A stretch of 64,000 nt of DNA from Seonamhaeicola sediminis (GTDB lineage: Bacteria; Bacteroidota; Bacteroidia; Flavobacteriales; Flavobacteriaceae): NCBI RefSeq assembly GCF_004358095.2, contig NZ_SMZJ02000004.1, forward strand, positions 99,030 through 163,029, written 5' to 3'. The stretch's first letter is position 1; each line of letters starts with the position of its first letter. The translations under genes were made by a program, and so were the position numbers. Under the pieces are notes generated by a model. The model was given only the letters and a program-made list of their open reading frames with translations, had not been told where the DNA came from and made no database searches. This document shows positions 17,458 through 25,280 of the stretch, one piece after another.

Positions 17458-17560
17458 GGATTGAGCGGTCTGTTTGAGCTCCCCGACGAGGGAGGGAGCG
17501 AGTAGCGAAAGCCCGACCTAGCTTTGAGAGCCTTAGCGACCAAGCGGGGGAACGCCCAAA
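17451..17560. repeat. dispersed palindromic element, copy 2 (inverse orientation)
   Basis: Begins with GCGTTAGGGATTG (17451-17463), the exact reverse complement of CAATCCCTAACGC at 1899-1911. It also holds GAAAGCCCGAC (17507-17517), the reverse complement of GTCGGGCTTTC at 1866-1876. G+C-rich relative to its surroundings (CCCCGACGAGGGAGGGAGCG). It starts inside the last codons of the rluE-like gene. Confidence 0.6.
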
Positions 17561-17563
17561 TAC

Positions 17564-18193
17564 TTAAATCTCCAATTTTTTTAGTTCCTTGTAATTACGA
17601 TTTAATCGTTTCAATAATAACCCGTAAATAAGCTTATAGAACAACCATATTAGCACAATTAAAATAGATGTAATAACGGTGCTTACAACAATTAAAATCA
17701 TCATGCCTTTTCCGTCCATTTCTTCAAGAATTATAACTGCATTAGGGTCGTTATGGAAAGAGTAATAAAGGCCAATAATCATGGAAATACCAACCATAAT
17801 TAGGTTGTAAAGTACATAATATTTAATAATTTTTCTAGTGTTTATAATGCTCTTCATTAAACGTTTCGCATTATCTGTAACCGAGATAGATTTATATGAT
17901 TTGTAAAGTAAATAGATAAAAAGTATAATAACTACATAGCTAAATACACTTAAAACTACCATAATATTATCAGAGTAAACCTGATTTAGTCTTTCTCTGT
18001 AGCTATCGGATGTAAAGTAGGGTATAGAATTTACAATAATCCAGAAAAACAATTCTCCTACACTTATATAAAATAACAACTTTACAATTGAAGACGATTT
18101 CTTATGTAGCATAGGTAAGATATCTTTTGCCGATAACTTATCGCTTTCTTGCTCTTTATTCCAATTTTTCTTTAATAAATCTAATCCATCCAT
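17564..18193 (-). CDS. membrane protein of unknown function, partner of ECF sigma gene
   Basis: 209 residues. Soluble N-terminus of about 40 residues (LDLLKKNWNKEQESDKLSAK) followed by four membrane helices (near 38-57, 75-98, 115-140, 165-190) and a basic C-terminus. It is co-transcribed with the ECF sigma gene (3-bp gap), the position where an anti-sigma factor usually lies. No zinc-binding HxxxCxxC motif is visible, so an anti-sigma role is only inferred from context. Confidence 0.75.
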   Translation of the reverse strand: MDGLDLLKKNWNKEQESDKLSAKDILPMLHKKSSSIVKLLFYISVGELFFWIIVNSIPYFTSDSYRERLNQVYSDNIMVVLSVFSYVVIILFIYLLYKSYKSISVTDNAKRLMKSIINTRKIIKYYVLYNLIMVGISMIIGLYYSFHNDPNAVIILEEMDGKGMMILIVVSTVITSILIVLIWLFYKLIYGLLLKRLNRNYKELKKLEI

Positions 18194-18196
18194 ATT

Positions 18197-18691
18197 TTAC
18201 GGATTTAAAATGGTTCTTAGCTTGTTTTTAATCCTATTCATTTTAACACGGGCATTTACTTCGCTAATTCCCATTGTTTCACTTATTTCTCTATAATCCT
18301 TATCTTCTAAATACAAGAAAACAAGTGCTTTTTCAATATCATTTAATTGATGTACCGCTTTGTAAAGTATTTTTAATTGTTGTTCCTCTGTATCATCATA
18401 AGCTTCAGATGTCATTTTAAAAGCTACACCATCAAAATCTTGTGTAGTAATCGTTCTTTTAGACTTTCGGTATAGTGTAATGGCAGTATTTAAACCCACT
18501 CTGTACATCCAAGTACTAAATTTTGAATCGCCACGAAATTTAGGATATGCTTTCCATAGCTGAATGGTGATTTCTTGAAACAAATCATTGTGGGCATCAT
18601 AATTATTTGTGTAAAGGCGACAAACCTTGTGTATAATATTTTGATGCTTTTCAAGCAGTTCTACAAAACTTTGTTCTAATTCGTTTTTCAA
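18197..18691 (-). CDS. ECF-type RNA polymerase sigma factor
   Basis: 164 residues. Region 2: HKVCRLYTNNYDAHNDLFQE (2.1/2.2) and FRGDSKFSTWMYRVGLNTAI (2.3/2.4). Region 4: LNDIEKALVFLYLEDKDYRE followed by ISETMGISEVNARVKMNRIK, a helix-turn-helix. No signal or extra domains. It probably responds to envelope stress through the downstream membrane protein; the regulon is unknown. The next upstream gene is 570 bp away. Confidence 0.93.
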   Translation of the reverse strand: MKNELEQSFVELLEKHQNIIHKVCRLYTNNYDAHNDLFQEITIQLWKAYPKFRGDSKFSTWMYRVGLNTAITLYRKSKRTITTQDFDGVAFKMTSEAYDDTEEQQLKILYKAVHQLNDIEKALVFLYLEDKDYREISETMGISEVNARVKMNRIKNKLRTILNP

Positions 18692-19261
18692 TAATGATGG
18701 TTTGGTTAATAAGTAAGTAGCTTATTAATTTAAAACGTTACAAGATCGTTATAAATAATCTAAATTTTTCTGACTAAAGTAGGAGAAGAAGTGTAGGTTA
18801 TGAGAATGAAATTTATATTTTTTAAAAACATTAATATATTAAATTAAAAGTTGAATAATATTAATTTAAACACTTGATAATTATTTTATTATAATTTAAC
18901 TATAAATAAAATCTATAATACAGGTTTAGCTGTTTTTTTAAGTGTTATTAGCTAATATATGAAAAAATAATTATCTAAATTTTTCTGCAAATTATTAGTC
19001 CATTTTTTTAAATAATTTCAATGCATTTATGACATTTTACAGTTTGGTAATTTAAAGTTTAATTGTTAAAAGTTCTATTGCAAATTTGCCTTGTAAATCA
19101 AAAAACCAACAGAATTTTTATGATTGCTTCTTATTGATTATACAATACAATTGCTTTGTAAAGAATGCTTATATGAAAAGCTTAAACAAATCTAGTTGAT
19201 TTTTTTTCACAGAAGATAGAATTATTTATCTTGTAATAGTTAAGAAATTAAAACAATTAAA
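18692..19261. other. 570-bp A+T-rich intergenic region
   Basis: Separates the divergent sigma-factor and sugar-kinase genes. All frames are closed by frequent stops, and I see no tRNA, repeat or convincing hairpin. It must hold both promoters, but no full TTG-N19-TAnnTTTG match was found by eye. Confidence 0.5.
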
Positions 19262-20266
19262 ATGGGGCAAGTTATAACATTTGGAGAGGTGTTAATGCGT
19301 ATTTCACCAAGGGGTAAAAAGAAGTTTATTCAATCTAATGTAGTGGAGTTCTTTTTTGGAGGAACCGAGTTAAATGTGGGTATTTCTATAGCCAATTTTG
19401 GCGGTAAGGTAAAGCATATAAGTGCAGTTTCTAGTGATTTTATTGGAGATGCCGCCATATCTTATATAAACAAGTTTAATGTTGATACTTCTTCTATAGG
19501 TAGATCTACACGCCCGTTAGGGGTTTACTTTTTTGAGGTAGGAGCTGTGATGCGTCCAAGTAACATATCTTATAATAGATCACATTCATCATTTTCTGAA
19601 ATTCAGCCGCATATGGTGGATTGGAATGAGGCTCTCGTTGATGCTAATTGGGTGCATTGGACAGGTATAACACCGGCACTATCACAAAATGCATTCGATA
19701 TTTTAAAAAAAGGATTAATACTTGCAAGAGAAAAAGGGATGACAGTTTCTGCCGATCCTACTTATAGACAAAACCTCTGGAATTATGGCAAAGACCCTAA
19801 AGAAGCATTGATTGAGTTGTTGAAACTTTCAACAGTCTTTATTGGTGGTATTAACGAAATTAATGAAGTTTTAGGAACTAATTACTCTTACAGTAATGAC
19901 GATTTTTTAATTGCCTCAAAAGAGCTTATGGAAACCTTTCCTTCTATTGAAAAAGTTTTTGATAAAATTAGAACCTCAGTGAATTCTTCTTGGCATAAAA
20001 TAAGGGCTAGAATGTGGAATGGTAAAGAATTTAGAGAAACTGCAGATTTAGATATTACGCATGTGGTAGATAGAATTGGTACTGGAGATGCCTTTGCTGC
20101 TGGTTTAATCTATGGTTTACGAAATTATGATGATTATAAGGCTATGGAATTTGGAAGTGCTGCCTGTGCATTAAAACATACCTATGAGGGGGATATTAAT
20201 TTGGCCACGGTTAAAGAGGTTTCAGATATTTTAGAAGGTAATATTTCTGGTAGATTTAATAGATAG
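19262..20266 (+). CDS. kdgK: PfkB-family sugar kinase, probable 2-keto-3-deoxygluconate kinase
   Basis: 334 residues. Ribokinase/PfkB fold: N-terminal TFGEVLMRISPRG and FFGGTELNVGISIANFGG (substrate lid), and C-terminal DRIGTGDAFAAGLIYG with catalytic base D276 and the anion hole. The residues SADPTYRQNLW resemble KDG kinases, which make KDPG for the Entner-Doudoroff route. No KDPG aldolase gene is adjacent, so substrate assignment rests on similarity only. Single-gene unit. Confidence 0.82.
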   Translation: MGQVITFGEVLMRISPRGKKKFIQSNVVEFFFGGTELNVGISIANFGGKVKHISAVSSDFIGDAAISYINKFNVDTSSIGRSTRPLGVYFFEVGAVMRPSNISYNRSHSSFSEIQPHMVDWNEALVDANWVHWTGITPALSQNAFDILKKGLILAREKGMTVSADPTYRQNLWNYGKDPKEALIELLKLSTVFIGGINEINEVLGTNYSYSNDDFLIASKELMETFPSIEKVFDKIRTSVNSSWHKIRARMWNGKEFRETADLDITHVVDRIGTGDAFAAGLIYGLRNYDDYKAMEFGSAACALKHTYEGDINLATVKEVSDILEGNISGRFNR

Positions 20267-20407
20267 TTAAAATTACGAATTAGTTTTATTAATATGGTAT
20301 TGCTAACTGTTATGTTTAAAGTAAATACTCTCTTTATTGGCTTTTAGATATTTAAATAAATTGCTTCAATTACTTATTGTCTAGTTGTTTGTAAACCATG
20401 GCTTTAC

Positions 20408-20451
20408 ATGATTTTTGTCATAGTTTTTCTAATATTTAAATTCTAACTTTA
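20408..20451 (+). promoter_or_regulatory. Crp/Fnr-type site and -7 element before tonB
   Basis: Near-palindrome ATGAT-TTTT-GTCAT at 20408-20421 (centre 20414.5) and TAACTTTA at 20444-20451. The distance from the centre to the last base of the -7 box is 36.5 bp, identical to the sites in the sulfur region. Confidence 0.6.
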
Positions 20452-20471
20452 GTATATTAAATACTAGAGTC

Positions 20472-21203
20472 ATGAAACCTAAAAAGAATCCAAATGTAGA
20501 AATAGGGCGTAATAGCAGCTTGTATTTTGCTATTGGTCTTAATTTGATGTTACTTCTTTCGTGGCAAATGTTAGAGTTTAAAAGCTATGAAAATGAGTTA
20601 GTGTCAATTGATGTGTTAGACGTTCAAAGTGAACTTGAAGAGGAAATTCCCGTAGTAGATCAAATAAATACGCCTCCACCTCCACCACCTCCACCAGCAG
20701 TTATTCAAGAGAATCTGCAAATTGTTGATGATGTAGAGGATGTTGAAGAAACCATAATTGAAAGTACCGAAACAGACCAAAGTGATGCCATTGCCGAAGT
20801 TGTTCATGTTGAAGACGTTGAAGTTGTTGAGGTTGAAGAAGATGTAGAGGTCGCTTTTGCTATTATAGAAGATGTACCCGTTTTTCCAGGATGTGAAGGT
20901 ATGTCTAAAGAGAAAACGAAGGCTTGTTTCCAAACAAAAATTCAAGAACATGTAATAAAGCATTTTACATATCCCGAGGCTGCCCTAGATTTAGGTATTC
21001 AAGGTAGAGTATCTGTATTGTTTGTGGTAGACGCTAATGGTGTTGTTAGTGGAATTCGTTCAAGAGGGCCAGATAAGATTTTGGAAAAAGAAGCAGAACG
21101 TATTATTAGTTTGTTACCAAAAATGAAACCTGGTAAACAACGCGGTAAACCTGTTAAAGTATCTTATGCAGTACCTATTTTCTTTAAGTATTTAGAAGGG
21201 TAG
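20472..21203 (+). CDS. tonB: TonB-type energy transducer
   Basis: 243 residues. One N-terminal membrane helix (SLYFAIGLNLMLLLSWQML, about 16-34), a periplasmic linker with eight consecutive prolines and an acidic Val/Glu-rich stretch, and a C-terminal TonB domain (YPEAALDLGIQGRVSVLFVV ... VSYAVPIFFKYLEG). It links the ExbBD proton-driven motor to outer-membrane receptors. No exbB/exbD is adjacent. A Crp/Fnr-type site with class II spacing lies upstream, and a terminator follows at 21237-21272. Confidence 0.93.
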   Translation: MKPKKNPNVEIGRNSSLYFAIGLNLMLLLSWQMLEFKSYENELVSIDVLDVQSELEEEIPVVDQINTPPPPPPPPAVIQENLQIVDDVEDVEETIIESTETDQSDAIAEVVHVEDVEVVEVEEDVEVAFAIIEDVPVFPGCEGMSKEKTKACFQTKIQEHVIKHFTYPEAALDLGIQGRVSVLFVVDANGVVSGIRSRGPDKILEKEAERIISLLPKMKPGKQRGKPVKVSYAVPIFFKYLEG

Positions 21204-21236
21204 GATTGTAAAGAGTTCTTTATATCAATGTGGGGA

Positions 21237-21272
21237 AACCAAGAGATTAGTACTAATCTCTTGGTTTTTTTA
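21237..21272 (+). terminator. tonB terminator
   Basis: Perfect 30-bp palindrome AACCAAGAGATTAG-TA-CTAATCTCTTGGTT followed by T7 interrupted only at the end. Confidence 0.92.
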
Positions 21273-21570
21273 TTTGTGTAAATTACAGTTCTTTTAGAAA
21301 AGTATCAATTAGATAATTTTTCGAATTAACCGGAAGTTTTATGTAAATATAAATGCTATAAGAGACATGGTGAGCTATACAAACTCACGTTTACAAATAA
21401 AGTTAATTCTCATAGTGAACAAGAGGTTATTGTTGACAGAGAGCGGCCAAAGATTTTAGAATTTGGATAGATTAACAATAATTTTATGGCCTTTGGGATA
21501 ATAATTTATTACTGTTTTACAAATTGTCTTTAAATATTTTTTAAATACCTTAAAAGTTAGATTTTGGAAA
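21273..21570. other. non-coding gap with a possible gene remnant
   Basis: No complete gene. On the plus strand a frame is open from about 21332 to a TAG at 21468-21470, reading ...ELYKLTFTNKVNSHSEQEV and IVDRERPKILEFG before the stop, without a start codon. The composition looks like coding sequence, but I cannot name a family. It could be the tail of a lost gene or chance. Confidence 0.25.
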
Positions 21571-21571
21571 T

Positions 21572-21603
21572 AAAAAAAGCCTTAACAACAATGTTAAGGC
21601 TTT
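21572..21603 (-). terminator. rho terminator
   Basis: Stem GCCTTAAC / GTTAAGGC with loop AACAAT. On the minus strand it is followed by T7, and it lies 28 bp past the rho stop. Confidence 0.9.
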
Positions 21604-21630
21604 CCAGTTATTTAGTTTAGTTAGTAGAGA

Positions 21631-23181
21631 TTATCCATTCATGGATATTAAAAATTCTTCGTTATTTCTGGTTTGCTTAAAACGCTCATTGGTAAATTCC
21701 ATAGCTTCAACAGGATTCATATCTGCAAGGTATTTGCGTAGTACCCACATACGTTGAATGGTGTTTTCGTCTAGCAATAAATCATCCCTTCTCGTACTTG
21801 AAGATGTAAGATCAATAGCAGGGAAAATTCTTCGGTTAGATATTTTTCTATCCAATTGAAGTTCCATGTTACCAGTTCCTTTAAACTCTTCAAAGATTAC
21901 CTCATCCATTTTAGATCCGGTTTCTGTAAGCGCTGTGGCAATTATGGTTAAAGAACCACCGTTTTCTATATTTCTGGCAGCACCAAAGAAACGTTTTGGT
22001 CTATGTAAGGCATTAGCATCTACCCCTCCACTTAATATTTTACCAGAAGCTGGCTGCACGGTATTATAAGCTCTTGCTAAACGTGTAATAGAATCTAAAA
22101 GAATCACTACATCATGACCACATTCTACTAAGCGTTTTGCCTTTTCAAGAACAATATCGGCAATTTTAACGTGCTCATGAGCTTCTTTGTCGAAGGTTGA
22201 TGAAATTACCTCGCCTCTAACACTACGTTGCATATCAGTTACTTCTTCAGGACGCTCGTCAATAAGTAAAATCATTAAATAAACTTCTGGATGGTTAGCA
22301 GCAATGGCATTAGCAACATCCTTCAGTAACATGGTTTTACCTGTTTTTGGTTGTGAAACAATCATACCACGTTGCCCTTTACCAATTGGGGAAAACAAGT
22401 CCATAATTCTGGTTGAAATGGTACTTTGTTTTTCTGCAATATTGAATTTTTCCTTTGGAAATAATGGGGTTAAATGTTCAAAAGATACTCGATCTCTTAC
22501 TACTTCGGGTTTTTGACCATTAATTCTATTCACTTTAATTAAAGGGAAATATTTTTCACCTTCTTTAGGAGGTCTTACATTTCCTAAAACAGTGTCGCCT
22601 TTTTTCAATCCAAATAATCGTATTTGTGATTGTGATACATAAATATCATCTGGAGAGGATAGATAATTATAATCTGAAGAACGTAAGAAACCATAACCAT
22701 CTTGCATAATGTCCAAAACACCTTCACTTTCTATGATGGCGTCAAATTCATAATCTGGTTCTCGGTAACGGTTTCTGTTATCTTTGTTACCATTGTCAAC
22801 AGTATTTTTTTGGTTTTTATGCTGATGCTTTTGTTGGTTCTTATGTTGATGCTGTTTTTGCTTAGGCTTATCTTGTTTTTGTTCTTCCTTCCTTGGTTCA
22901 GTAGCTTCAGGTTTCGGAGTCTCAGAGGCAACAGGAGGTTTTTCTTGGTTGTCTTGGGCAGATTTCTGAATACGTTGTCTTTGTCTTTTAGGTCTTGGTT
23001 TGGTTTCTGCCTCTGTAGACTTTTTTTCAACAACTGATTTTGGGTTAGCCGCCTGATGATCTAGTATTTGATAAACTAGGTCTAATTTTTTTAAAGAACG
23101 GTACTTAGGAATACTTAATTCTTTTGCAATCTCTTGTAAATCAGAGAGTTTCTTTTCTTTTAATTGCGAAATTTCAAACAT
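21631..23181 (-). CDS. rho: transcription termination factor Rho
   Basis: 516 residues, about 100 longer than E. coli Rho (419). N-terminal Rho_N helical domain ([20 protein letters not shown]), then a low-complexity insert at roughly 50-145 rich in K, Q, H, E and P (for example [19 protein letters not shown]), an RNA-binding cold-shock-like domain ([20 protein letters not shown]), and the ATPase with [20 protein letters not shown] (Walker A) and [16 protein letters not shown]. Large inserts of this kind occur in Bacteroidota Rho. Single-gene unit with its own terminator. Confidence 0.97.
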   Translation of the reverse strand: MFEISQLKEKKLSDLQEIAKELSIPKYRSLKKLDLVYQILDHQAANPKSVVEKKSTEAETKPRPKRQRQRIQKSAQDNQEKPPVASETPKPEATEPRKEEQKQDKPKQKQHQHKNQQKHQHKNQKNTVDNGNKDNRNRYREPDYEFDAIIESEGVLDIMQDGYGFLRSSDYNYLSSPDDIYVSQSQIRLFGLKKGDTVLGNVRPPKEGEKYFPLIKVNRINGQKPEVVRDRVSFEHLTPLFPKEKFNIAEKQSTISTRIMDLFSPIGKGQRGMIVSQPKTGKTMLLKDVANAIAANHPEVYLMILLIDERPEEVTDMQRSVRGEVISSTFDKEAHEHVKIADIVLEKAKRLVECGHDVVILLDSITRLARAYNTVQPASGKILSGGVDANALHRPKRFFGAARNIENGGSLTIIATALTETGSKMDEVIFEEFKGTGNMELQLDRKISNRRIFPAIDLTSSSTRRDDLLLDENTIQRMWVLRKYLADMNPVEAMEFTNERFKQTRNNEEFLISMNG

Positions 23182-23381
23182 TGATGTTTTTATTGAATAT
23201 AATTTTTTTGAATAAAAATTTTGAGTAATTCTGAGAAAAAATTGATTTTAATCTGGAGAATTAACCACCTGTAACAGCGGTTGTTGTGAATTATCAGTGC
23301 AATTATACAACTTTATTTTAATTTTTAGTACTTATTTCTGCAATAAACTATTATTTTTGCTGTCCAGTTTTAAAAACTTAC

Positions 23382-23792
23382 ATGTTACAGAGAATACAAA
23401 CCATATATCTTATACTTGCAGCCGGTGTTTCTGGTGGTTTAATTTATGTTTTTCATTTGTGGGGTTTGGAAGATGGAACGCAGGTATGGGCTAAGGATGT
23501 AAGCTATGTATTTGCTGCATTTTTAACCTCGGCATTTTTCTCTGTTGTAGCAATATTTAGATACAAAAACAGGAAGTCTCAATTTATGTTGGGCCGACTT
23601 AATATCATATTAAACTTTATTTTACTAGGATTTTTTGTATATCAATCTCTAATCTCATCTGGAGAATTTTATGGTTCTGAGAAAGGTGTTGGGTTGTTCA
23701 TTCCTATTATTTCTATCGTGTTTTTGGCATTAGCCAATAAAGCCATTAAAAAGGATGAAGACCTTGTAAAATCTGTAGATCGATTACGATAA
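23382..23792 (+). CDS. DUF4293 membrane protein
   Basis: 136 residues with four membrane helices: MLQRIQTIYLILAAGVSGGL, then a helix at about 42-60, one at 75-92 and one at 108-124, ending in a charged tail. The N-terminal MLQRIQTIYL is characteristic of DUF4293, a family of Bacteroidota with unknown role that regularly lies beside rho. It is divergent from rho here. TATTTTTG at 23352-23359 is a likely -7 element. A terminator follows. Confidence 0.88.
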   Translation: MLQRIQTIYLILAAGVSGGLIYVFHLWGLEDGTQVWAKDVSYVFAAFLTSAFFSVVAIFRYKNRKSQFMLGRLNIILNFILLGFFVYQSLISSGEFYGSEKGVGLFIPIISIVFLALANKAIKKDEDLVKSVDRLR

Positions 23793-23821
23793 AACCTAAT
23801 ATCTTAGTAGTATTAGTGCGT

Positions 23822-23851
23822 AAGCCCAAGGTGAAGATCTTGGGCTTTTTT
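23822..23851 (+). terminator. terminator after the DUF4293 gene
   Basis: Stem AAGCCCAAG / CTTGGGCTT with an 8-nt loop, then T5. Confidence 0.85.
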
Positions 23852-23943
23852 ATATCTGTGATACTATGGCATCACTTTCGTTTTATTTATAAATTAAGAC
23901 TTATACTTGGTTTACCTTTGAAAAGAAAAGGATTAGTGAGGGG

Positions 23944-24438
23944 TTACCGTTTGTTAAATTCAATAACTTCTAAGTTGTCTATTTTATTACCATCAATAGT
24001 AAAACGTAACATGGTACGCGTTTTATGAAAACCATGTTTTCCAACCGCCCCGGGATTCATATGAATAAGGTTGAGTTTTTTATCCGGCATCACTTTTAAG
24101 ATATGAGAATGCCCACAAATAAAAAGCTTAGGTGGGTTTTCTTTTATGGTTTCTCTTACTCTGGTGTTATATGCTTCCGGGTATCCACCTATGTGGGTTA
24201 TCCATACATCAACGCTTTCACACATAAATCGGTTATGTTCCGGAAATTCAACTCTTACTTGGGCGTCATCAATATTGCCGTAAACACCTTTTAAGGGTTT
24301 TAATGCCTTTATAGTATCGGTTATTTTTAGGGTTCCAATATCGCCAGCATGCCATACTTCATCGGCTTGCTTAACATATTTTAGAATATCGTTATCAATA
24401 TATCCGTGGGTGTCAGAAAGTAGGAGTATTTTGGTCAT
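23944..24438 (-). CDS. YfcE-type metallophosphoesterase
   Basis: 164 residues from the ATG at 24438 (MTKILLLSDTHGY); an upstream in-frame extension to 24486 would add non-conserved residues and is rejected. Calcineurin-like metal motifs are complete: SDTHG, HAGDIG, GNIDD and CGHSH, plus NPGAVG near the end. YfcE-type enzymes are phosphodiesterases with unclear natural substrates. Convergent with the DUF4293 gene, divergent from truA. Confidence 0.9.
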   Translation of the reverse strand: MTKILLLSDTHGYIDNDILKYVKQADEVWHAGDIGTLKITDTIKALKPLKGVYGNIDDAQVRVEFPEHNRFMCESVDVWITHIGGYPEAYNTRVRETIKENPPKLFICGHSHILKVMPDKKLNLIHMNPGAVGKHGFHKTRTMLRFTIDGNKIDNLEVIEFNKR

Positions 24439-24465
24439 TTTTAAAAATATTAATCCTAAATATAA

Positions 24466-24483
24466 TCCCGATAGCTTTCGGGA
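24466..24483. repeat. short palindrome shared with repeat copy 1
   Basis: TCCCGATAGCTTTCGGGA forms a hairpin nearly identical to TCCCGATAACTATCGGGA at 1845-1862. It lies between the divergent phosphoesterase and truA genes and overlaps the expected promoter area. Confidence 0.45.
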
Positions 24484-24530
24484 CATAAATGTGTTTATCT
24501 TTGCAGTTTCAGCAAAAGTATTAAAACAGT

Positions 24531-25280
24531 TTGAGGTATTTTATAGAACTTTCTTATAATGGTGGCGCTTACCATGGTTGGCAAAATCAACCTACTGCTA
24601 TTTCCGTACAAGAAGTCATTGAGAAAGCACTGTCTACATTGCTAAAAGAAGTCATTGCTATAGTGGGCGCGGGAAGAACCGATACAGGAGTACATGCTCA
24701 ACAAATGTTTGCCCATTTTGATACAGAAGTTGGTTTTGATGAATCCCAACTTACTTATAAAATGAATTCGTTTTTACCAAAGGATATTGCTATACATAAA
24801 ATTTTTAAGGTAAAACCCAATACACACGCCCGTTTTGATGCTTTAAGCAGAACTTATTTGTACAGGATTACGTCAAAAAAGAACGTGTTTAATTATGCTA
24901 ATGTCCTATATGTTAAGCAAGATTTAGATGTGAATAAAATGAAATTAGCATCAAAAATTTTATTTGATTATAGAGATTTTCAATGCTTTTCAAAAAGTAA
25001 TACCGATGTAAAAACGTATCATTGTACCATCATGACAGCCGATTGGTTTTTTAAAGATGATGAGTTACATTTTGTTGTTAAGGCAGATAGGTTTTTACGC
25101 AATATGGTAAGGGCTATTGTTGGTACTATGGTAAACATTGGTTTAGGAAAAATAGAGGTTGACGATTTGCATACCATCATAAAATCTAAGAATAGGAGTG
25201 AGGCGGGGTATTCTGTACCAGCCCATGCTCTGTATTTAACACACATAGAATACCCAAACAGTATAACACTAGATGACTAA
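24531..25280 (+). CDS. truA: tRNA pseudouridine(38-40) synthase TruA
   Basis: 249 residues with a TTG start at 24531: the family start MRYFIELSYNGGAYHGWQNQ begins exactly there, and an in-frame stop lies just upstream. Catalytic Asp51 is in GAGRTDTGVHA. Other TruA blocks: FDALSRTYLYRI and FLRNMVRAIVGTM. It isomerises U38-U40 in the anticodon arm of many tRNAs. A TATCTTTG -7 box lies at 24496-24503. The 3' end overlaps the ABC exporter by 8 bp. Confidence 0.95.
   Translation: MRYFIELSYNGGAYHGWQNQPTAISVQEVIEKALSTLLKEVIAIVGAGRTDTGVHAQQMFAHFDTEVGFDESQLTYKMNSFLPKDIAIHKIFKVKPNTHARFDALSRTYLYRITSKKNVFNYANVLYVKQDLDVNKMKLASKILFDYRDFQCFSKSNTDVKTYHCTIMTADWFFKDDELHFVVKADRFLRNMVRAIVGTMVNIGLGKIEVDDLHTIIKSKNRSEAGYSVPAHALYLTHIEYPNSITLDD

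Noticed and set aside
18692..19261. Small genes in the 570-bp gap before the sugar kinase
   Set aside because: Only frames of a few codons without coding character were found.
22702..23037. 111-codon hydrophobic plus-strand frame within rho
   Set aside because: It is the antisense reading of the K/Q/H-rich insert of Rho; the low-complexity codons give Leu/Phe runs by necessity.
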